Source: Candidatus Vogelbacteria bacterium CG10_big_fil_rev_8_21_14_0_10_51_16
Lineage (GTDB): Bacteria; Patescibacteriota; Minisyncoccia; Phycocordibacterales; JACRKE01
Assembly (NCBI GenBank): GCA_002774795.1
Contig: PCYI01000029.1
Span: forward strand, 2,572-8,401
Direction of reading: 5' to 3'
Length of the DNA: 5,830 nt
Part shown: piece after piece, positions 1 to 3,966 of the stretch
Numbering within the stretch: position 1 is the stretch's first letter
Layout of the letters: every line of letters begins with the position of its first letter
The notes under the pieces: model-generated
What the model saw: the letters and a program-made list of their open reading frames with translations, nothing else
Told to the model about the DNA's origin: nothing
Database searches by the model: none
Position numbers and translations under genes: made by a program

Positions 1-113
1 GCCACCACGCGCTCCGCGCGTGCGAAGTGGGTTCGCGCAAAGGTTAATACATCACCGCCAATGATCTGTACCCCATGAAGTGGACACGGGTACACGTTTT
101 CTTTTGTTGGCAT
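1..113 (-). CDS. Possible 5' part of a leftward hypothetical gene, cut by the window edge
   Basis: Reading leftward from an ATG at 113-111, the frame stays open to the window edge, giving 37 complete codons. The peptide begins MPTKENVYPCPLHGVQ and continues with a plausible mix of hydrophobic and charged residues, including a Cys-Pro-Leu-His-Gly stretch. I recognise no family. No Shine-Dalgarno or convincing -10 box precedes the ATG. Only 13 bases separate it from the rightward start at 127, so any promoters would overlap the neighbouring coding sequence. A short open frame at the edge can arise by chance, and the rightward frames over the same bases are also open for 14-25 codons. The call rests only on the ATG and the protein-like composition, so confidence is low. 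Confidence 0.3.
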   Translation of the reverse strand, partial: MPTKENVYPCPLHGVQIIGGDVLTFARTHFARAERVV

Positions 114-126
114 TAACAACCAATAC

Positions 127-501
127 ATGCCAGAAGAAAATCCATTTGACCAAACTGCCAGTCCTTTAGAAGAGCGGATAAATGCAAACGAAGCGGCTCA
201 GTTTAGAAACAAGATCCTTGAACTAGGAGCCGTAGACGACCAGAATCAAGGTTGTTTTCAGCTAGACACAACCGCTCAAGGAGAACACGGAATGCTGGCT
301 TTCTATGTTAGAGATCAAACTAGCCGCGATGCAATCATAAAATTACTAACTGAAGGAGGTGGGTACAAAAACGATGGCGACGTAAGTGGTGGTTTGCCTC
401 GCGACACCGGCTATTTCTTGGCTTCCGATGATCCCCTACCAGATGGGAGCTATATGTTCCGCATCTTTCTCAAGAAAGAGCATGGGGTCCGCCCAAGCTA
501 A
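127..501 (+). CDS. Small hypothetical protein, 124 aa
   Basis: An ATG-to-TAA frame encodes a soluble, acidic protein with no signal peptide or membrane segment. Residues 1-20 are polar and look disordered. Residues 20-60 look helical, then strand-like (ILELGAV, CFQLD). The middle contains GMLAFYVRDQ and a helix DAIIKLL, followed by a Gly-rich loop (EGGGY) and a C-terminal strand YMFRIFLKK. I do not recognise a family. The start was chosen because it is the first ATG in the frame; the next Met is about residue 55 and would remove half the protein. There is no Shine-Dalgarno motif. Hairpins at 509-541 and 577-620 follow the stop and probably isolate it from the next gene. It is likely monocistronic. 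The composition looks like a real protein, but no motif confirms it. Confidence 0.6.
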   Translation: MPEENPFDQTASPLEERINANEAAQFRNKILELGAVDDQNQGCFQLDTTAQGEHGMLAFYVRDQTSRDAIIKLLTEGGGYKNDGDVSGGLPRDTGYFLASDDPLPDGSYMFRIFLKKEHGVRPS

Positions 502-508
502 TTCAAAC

Positions 509-541
509 ACCCCTACTTGGTGACCGAGTCACTAAGTGGGT
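509..541 (+). terminator. Hairpin just after the 127-501 stop, possible terminator without a U-tract
   Basis: Bases 509-512 pair with 538-541, and 515-523 pair with 529-537. There is a two-base bulge (513-514), one G-T wobble and a five-base loop (524-528). The stem starts eight bases after the TAA. The bases after it (ATTACAGCC) are not T-rich, so it lacks the usual intrinsic terminator tail. It could stabilise the 3' end instead. Confidence 0.4.
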
Positions 542-576
542 ATTACAGCCGTTCCCGCACAAACGACCAACAGCAG

Positions 577-620
577 ACTCTAACGGCTCAACGGGATGGT
601 TCCCGTTGAGCCGTTAGAGT
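577..620. repeat. Perfect 20-bp inverted repeat with a 4-base loop
   Basis: Arm 577-596 is the exact reverse complement of arm 601-620, with the loop TGGT between them. It lies between the 127-501 gene and the promoter of the 698-1927 gene. No T-tract follows. It may act as a bidirectional or factor-assisted terminator, or be a small repeat element. Its design (perfect stem of 20-22 bp, four-base loop) matches the hairpin at 3910-3957, although the arm sequences differ. Confidence 0.9.
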
Positions 621-641
621 ATACCCGAGCATATTGTGGTG

Positions 642-680
642 TGGTATAGTAGAAGTAAAATATTTTAATCGTTCTATAAT
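642..680 (+). promoter_or_regulatory. Candidate promoter(s) for the DUF4349-like gene
   Basis: An extended -10 motif TGGTATAGT lies at 642-650. A second, perfect -10 hexamer TATAAT lies at 675-680. Neither has a good -35 box at 16-18 bases. The upstream one would give a leader of about 40 bases and the downstream one about 11 bases. No Shine-Dalgarno motif precedes the ATG at 698, so a short or leaderless transcript is possible. Which box is used cannot be told from sequence. Confidence 0.45.
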
Positions 681-697
681 CCTAGAAATAACTCACA

Positions 698-1927
698 ATG
701 GCAACAGCAACGCAAGAAAGAGTGATCCATGTCTCGAAGAGGAAGTTTTTTGGTGCGATCATCGTGCTCATCATTATCGGCCTTGTCGCTACCACAATGC
801 ACAATACCTATGGCTCATATGGACTTTTCGATGAGCTGGTATCCGCAAGCACCGGTATTGGAGTCATACTTTCCGTCCTCTGGCTAATTTGGGGCCTCGG
901 TACCAATATCATTAACGGGCCAGTGGATGACCCGGAGAAAAATAAACGTCTTGGGCGCAAGCGCATGATACTTGGGCTCATTACCTTCTTGGTAATCGGT
1001 CTTTTGTGGGTGCTCGTAAGATTTTTAGCAAGTTCTATGGGTCTATATGATTCGACCAATATGATGTCGCAGGAGATTCCCTATGTTGGGACTACTGTTC
1101 GGCGTCCAGGGCCGGAGCAATCTCAGCCAGACATCACCGATACGCGCGAGTTTTTGAAAATGAGCTACTCGGCAAACCTAAAGAGTCGCGACGTGCGCAA
1201 CACGGCCCGGAATGTGAAAAGTATAATCCGAGAAGCGGATGGTCGCGTCGACAGTGAGCAGGTGACAGACAAACATGCGTCTCTTCGTTTTGTCGTGCCA
1301 CAGACAAGATTTGAATCATTTCGCGCTGAAGTCGAAAGTCTCACCCACAAAAAGCTCTATGTAGAAAATGTCTCTTCAGAAAATCTCCTTAGCCAAAAGC
1401 AGAATATCGAGAGAGCAACGTCAGATCAATCTTCGTACTTAGCAGACCTCCAGCTCCAAAAACAAACGCTCGCCAACGCCCATGCTGGCACATCAGCCAC
1501 CTACCAGAGAGAGCTGGCCTCCGTACTTGCCCAGCTCGTCTCGGTACGGGAAAGCATAAGAACGGCGCAAACATCACAACAGCGCGCGCTTTTTGAAATC
1601 CAGGAGACCACCCTCGTGGCCCGCGAAAGCACTCTTCGCCAAAACATCGATAGTGAAAACAAAACCTATGCGATAAAAAGCGCCGACCTCGCAAACCAGA
1701 TAGCTAGTGCAGAAAAAGGACTCACAAACCTCGGACAACAAGATACCGACCTCATGAATAAGGTTGCCACAGTGACGGGCTCGATCGATATCGCGTGGGT
1801 GTCATTGTGGGCGATGGCCGTGCTCATCTCCCCTCTCCATCCGGCCTGGATCATTCTCATCGTCCTTCTCCTCCTCTGGTGGCTTGGGCGCCTCGCGGGC
1901 CTCCTCCCTCGTATAGAGCTTGTCTAG
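698..1927 (+). CDS. DUF4349-like multi-pass membrane protein, 409 aa
   Basis: The N-terminal third is membrane-embedded, with hydrophobic segments at about residues 17-34, 52-68 and 90-112. A short basic loop (DDPEKNKRLGRKR, 77-89) between the last two suggests a cytoplasmic side. Residues 147-240 resemble DUF4349: a strand MSYSANLKS, a helix VRNTARNVKSIIREADGRVD, a strand SLRFVVPQTRFESF, and VENVSSENL leading into a helix. Residues 230-350 are Gln/Ala/Ser-rich and probably coiled coil. A C-terminal hydrophobic region (365-401) broken by SPLHP and ending in RIELV would anchor the chain again. DUF4349 proteins are usually lipoproteins or have one N-terminal and one C-terminal anchor, so three N-terminal helices is a variation. 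The molecular role of the family is not known to me. The ATG at 698 was chosen because it is the first in frame and follows the -10 boxes closely. It is probably transcribed alone and converges with the ABC-F gene. Confidence 0.8.
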   Translation: MATATQERVIHVSKRKFFGAIIVLIIIGLVATTMHNTYGSYGLFDELVSASTGIGVILSVLWLIWGLGTNIINGPVDDPEKNKRLGRKRMILGLITFLVIGLLWVLVRFLASSMGLYDSTNMMSQEIPYVGTTVRRPGPEQSQPDITDTREFLKMSYSANLKSRDVRNTARNVKSIIREADGRVDSEQVTDKHASLRFVVPQTRFESFRAEVESLTHKKLYVENVSSENLLSQKQNIERATSDQSSYLADLQLQKQTLANAHAGTSATYQRELASVLAQLVSVRESIRTAQTSQQRALFEIQETTLVARESTLRQNIDSENKTYAIKSADLANQIASAEKGLTNLGQQDTDLMNKVATVTGSIDIAWVSLWAMAVLISPLHPAWIILIVLLLLWWLGRLAGLLPRIELV

Positions 1928-2025
1928 CCCAACACTAGAGCGCAGAAAAGGTGCGCCCTCCATTTGGTTGCCGTTGGAAGTCAGACCCCCGGCTACCAAG
2001 TACCTGGGACATAACTTACTGTGTC

Positions 2026-2282
2026 TGTGAGTTACGAAATTGCCCCTCCCCCTGGCCAGGGGGAGGTTGGGATGGGGTATGTTGGTTTTATATGGCTCAA
2101 CCACAACCCCACCCTAGCCCTCCTTACATGAGCTGTACACCTTTTGGCTCTTTTCTTCGCTTCGCCTGTCCCGACCGTAGCGTCGGGGCTCGAAAACAGC
2201 TCAAAAGGTCTTGCGACTTGGGTCCCTTGCCCAAGTCTCACCCTGGCCAGGGGAGGGAAAAATACGCATTTCGTAACTCACA
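2026..2282. repeat. Nested fold-back element with 15-bp terminal inverted repeats (MITE-like)
   Basis: The ends 2026-2040 (TGTGAGTTACGAAAT) and 2268-2282 are exact reverse complements. Inside them, 2043-2058 (CCCCTCCCCCTGGCCAG) pairs almost perfectly with 2242-2257 in inverted orientation. Further in is a GC-rich fold-back (2045-2125). A central hairpin follows: 2139-2149 with 2198-2209, 2151-2155 with 2192-2196, and 2170-2175 with 2182-2187. A small hairpin lies at 2215-2237. No transposase is encoded and no clear target-site duplication flanks the ends. The element fills the gap between two convergent genes, so it could serve as a two-way terminator. Short open frames across it are products of its repeat sequence. 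A one-mismatch copy of the end motif occurs at 5744-5757. Confidence 0.75.
2043..2125. repeat. GC-rich palindromic module, copy A (intergenic)
   Basis: Bases 2045-2066 form a perfect 22-bp palindrome centred on TGGCCA. The following arm (about 2066-2087) pairs imperfectly with 2096-2125, around a short AT-rich centre. Positions 2043-2079 match 4239-4275 inside the cysteine desulfurase gene at 36 of 37 bases. This shows that one repeat family occupies both intergenic and coding sites. Confidence 0.85.
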
Positions 2283-2293
2283 CTTATAGAATC

Positions 2294-2325
2294 AAAAAAG
2301 ACTTGAGAGCGAAAAAACGCGCAAG
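2294..2325 (-). terminator. Weak terminator candidate for the ABC-F gene
   Basis: On the minus strand, a short imperfect stem (CTTG at 2325-2322 with CAAG at 2305-2302, plus a possible inner CG pairing) is followed by six T residues (2299-2294). It lies about 20-50 bases after the ABC-F stop. The stem is poor, so the T-tract is the main support. Confidence 0.35.
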
Positions 2326-2343
2326 AGTGTCGGATAGTTCCCC

Positions 2344-3807
2344 CTACCTCCCCATATCAAGCACCTCGTCCATGCGAATCTGCTCAACAAACTCCGGCAC
2401 ATGGGAGACCAGAATCATGGCCCCCGCGTACTGATTGATCGCCCGCGCGATAATGGGAATGTGTCTGAAATTTATATGGTTAGTCGGCTCGTCGAGTAAA
2501 AGCAACCCCGGCTTCTCGAGCACCAGTCGCGCAAAAGAGACGAGCCCTTTCTGCCCTTCAGAAAGAGTGCCAATCTTGGCGTGAGCCATGTCACCCGTGA
2601 TGAGAAAACCGGCGGCGAGCGCGCGCACCTTCTCCTCAATCTTCTCTTCGGCCACCGCAAGCAGGGAGGCCAGCACCGTCTGCTCAAAATCAAGCGTGGA
2701 AAAATCCTGCTCGTAGTAGCCCACCTTGACCCCGGGTGTGATGGCCACCCCTTTGGCTGTGCCGTTGGCAATAGCACGCAAAAGGGTACTTTTACCTATT
2801 CCGTTCGGCCCCGCTAGCAAAAGACGTTGATTCCGGCGAAGTTCCAGCTTCTTTTTCCGCTCCCGCACCTTGTGGTCCGTCATGGTCGAGAATGCCGAGA
2901 GTGTAAAAAGAACTCCGGAAAGCTCCTCTTGAGTGGGAATAGTAAACTGCCGGATGGTCTTATCCTCTCGGCGCGTCTCCACTTTTTCTTCTTCCAAGTC
3001 GGCGGCCAAATCGCGCATGCGCCGGGCCACCAGGCGCAACTTTCCGCCTTTGTTGGCAAAGGCGTTCGCCTTGTCCTTTTTCTGCTGGATGGTTTTTGCC
3101 AGTTGAGCATTGAGGCGATTCTCCTTTTCGAGGCGGGCGGCAATCTGGTCGCGCACATCAAAGTAGTTGCCCACATACTGCTCAACCTTGCGCGTGAAGC
3201 TATCGAGATAAAGCACCCCGTCGGTGAAGCTGTTTAAGAAGTCGGCGTCATGGGAGATGACTATTACGCTCTTGTCGTAGGCCACCAAAAAATTAGTGAG
3301 GTGCTCGATGCCGGCCCGGTCAAGATTGTTGGTCGGCTCGTCGAGTAAAAGCAAATCGGGGCTCTGAATCAAGGCCGAGGCGAGCAAGAGTCGCGCCTGC
3401 TGGCCTCCGGAGAAGGTACGCATAATGCGATCATGGAATCCCTCCTTGTGACCAGGAAGGTTCACTGCCTCCAAGACCGCGTCAATCTTCGGGTCGAGCT
3501 CGTACACCTTCTTCGGAAAGTAACTCTGGAAGTATTCGCGGACGGTAAGGTCGAGCTCGGCGCGACTGACCACCTGGTTCGCCATGGCCATAGATAATCC
3601 TTGAGCCAAGTGCACCTCTCCCGCCTCGGGCTTTAGGCCTCCTTGAATGAGTTTAAAGAGGGTGCTTTTCCCAGCCCCGTTTTGCCCCATGAGAGTGACC
3701 TTACTGCCACGGCGCACCCCAAAAGAAACCTCGGAGAGGATGGGTTTCTTGTACCCAAACGCAAACGAGACCTCATCAAAACGCACAATTGTTTCTTCTT
3801 TGGCCAT
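2344..3807 (-). CDS. ABC-F family ATPase (ribosome-associated type), 487 aa
   Basis: Two ABC ATPase domains lie in one chain without membrane segments, which is diagnostic of ABC-F proteins. These bind near the ribosomal E site and help translation or antibiotic protection. Domain 1 has Walker A GQNGAGKST (41-49), signature SGGQQAR (133-139), Walker B/D-loop LLLLDEPTNNLD (152-163) and switch ISHD (184-187). A charged helical linker, the likely P-site tRNA-interacting arm, spans about 205-290. Domain 2 has Walker A GPNGIGKST (333-341), a changed signature SEGQKG (416-421), Walker B LLLLDEPTNHINF (435-447) and switch VSHV (467-470). In domain 2 the D-loop Asp and the residue after the switch His differ from the usual HLD and SHD. 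The ATG at 3807 is preferred over an in-frame TTG at 3828; a weak GAGGT lies 14 bases upstream. At 487 residues it is slightly short for the family (about 500-640), with no C-terminal extension. It cannot be assigned to Uup, EttA or a resistance subfamily from motifs alone. Confidence 0.93.
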   Translation of the reverse strand: MAKEETIVRFDEVSFAFGYKKPILSEVSFGVRRGSKVTLMGQNGAGKSTLFKLIQGGLKPEAGEVHLAQGLSMAMANQVVSRAELDLTVREYFQSYFPKKVYELDPKIDAVLEAVNLPGHKEGFHDRIMRTFSGGQQARLLLASALIQSPDLLLLDEPTNNLDRAGIEHLTNFLVAYDKSVIVISHDADFLNSFTDGVLYLDSFTRKVEQYVGNYFDVRDQIAARLEKENRLNAQLAKTIQQKKDKANAFANKGGKLRLVARRMRDLAADLEEEKVETRREDKTIRQFTIPTQEELSGVLFTLSAFSTMTDHKVRERKKKLELRRNQRLLLAGPNGIGKSTLLRAIANGTAKGVAITPGVKVGYYEQDFSTLDFEQTVLASLLAVAEEKIEEKVRALAAGFLITGDMAHAKIGTLSEGQKGLVSFARLVLEKPGLLLLDEPTNHINFRHIPIIARAINQYAGAMILVSHVPEFVEQIRMDEVLDMGR

Positions 3808-3841
3808 GGAGTGGCCATAGTACCTCAAATCGGCCCATTTG

Positions 3842-3870
3842 CCTATAGTGAGACTGTAGAAAAATGACCA
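3842..3870 (-). promoter_or_regulatory. Candidate promoter for the ABC-F gene
   Basis: Reading leftward, TGGTCA (3870-3865, four of six bases of the -35 consensus) is followed after 17 bases by TATAGG (3847-3842, four of six of the -10 consensus). This would start transcription near 3835, about 28 bases before the ATG at 3807. The -35 hexamer overlaps the -35 of the opposite promoter. Confidence 0.4.
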
Positions 3871-3891
3871 TCGCGCAGTCCATGCTATAAT
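3864..3891 (+). promoter_or_regulatory. Promoter of the cysteine desulfurase gene, extended -10 type
   Basis: A consensus extended -10 element, TGCTATAAT, lies at 3883-3891. A four-of-six -35 match, ATGACC, lies at 3864-3869 with a 16-base spacer. The expected start of transcription is about 3897-3899, at or beside the ATG at 3898. That would leave a leader of about 70 bases before the desulfurase start, filled by the 3910-3957 hairpin. Confidence 0.65.
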
Positions 3892-3897
3892 GCCCGC

Positions 3898-3936
3898 ATG
3901 AAAAGCGACGCAAAGGTAGGGTTCAACCTTTCCTGA
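3898..3936 (+). other. Possible 12-codon upstream reading frame in the desulfurase leader
   Basis: ATG at 3898 opens a frame encoding MKSDAKVGFNLS and ends at TGA 3934-3936. The predicted transcription start coincides with this ATG, so it could be read as a leaderless peptide. The frame covers the whole left arm of the leader hairpin, and its stop lies at the hairpin loop. It may be chance; no similarity to known leader peptides is seen. Confidence 0.25.
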
Positions 3937-3957
3937 AAGGTTGAACCCTACCTTTGC
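3910..3957. repeat. Perfect 22-bp inverted repeat in the desulfurase leader
   Basis: Arm 3910-3931 is the exact reverse complement of arm 3936-3957, with a four-base loop CCTG. It lies between the promoter and the desulfurase ATG, ending nine bases before the start codon. In RNA it would form a very stable stem close to the ribosome entry site. No T-tract follows, so it is not a classical terminator. It may limit translation, protect the 5' end of the mRNA, or be an inserted palindrome. Confidence 0.9.
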
Positions 3958-3966
3958 CCATACAAC

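Noticed and set aside
1..60. tRNA 3' half suggested by GTTCG and a terminal CCA
   Set aside because: The arms do not pair as T-arm and acceptor stem, and no matching 5' half is in the window.
67..105. Stem TGTACCC/GGGTACA followed by a T-rich run, like a rightward terminator
   Set aside because: The loop is 14 bases, the stem only seven, and the T-rich run is interrupted. The same bases may be coding on the other strand.
1389..1694. Leftward frame of about 100 codons inside the membrane-protein gene
   Set aside because: It is an antisense frame with Arg/Cys/Pro-rich noise composition, opposite a gene with clear protein structure.
2032..2241. Leftward open frame inside the fold-back element
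   Set aside because: It lies entirely in repeat DNA and its translation is typical of repeat-derived sequence.
1951..2289. Rightward open frame of about 110 codons across the fold-back element
   Set aside because: It is made of palindromic repeat sequence, has Pro/Ser/Cys-rich random composition and no start signal.
2827..3237. Rightward frame of about 136 codons antisense to the ABC-F gene
   Set aside because: The opposite strand encodes a clear ABC-F protein there, and no family features are seen in this frame.
3808..3828. TTG start adding seven residues to the ABC-F protein
   Set aside because: The in-frame ATG at 3807 begins a typical ABC-F N-terminus. The TTG has no ribosome site and overlaps the only SD-like bases.
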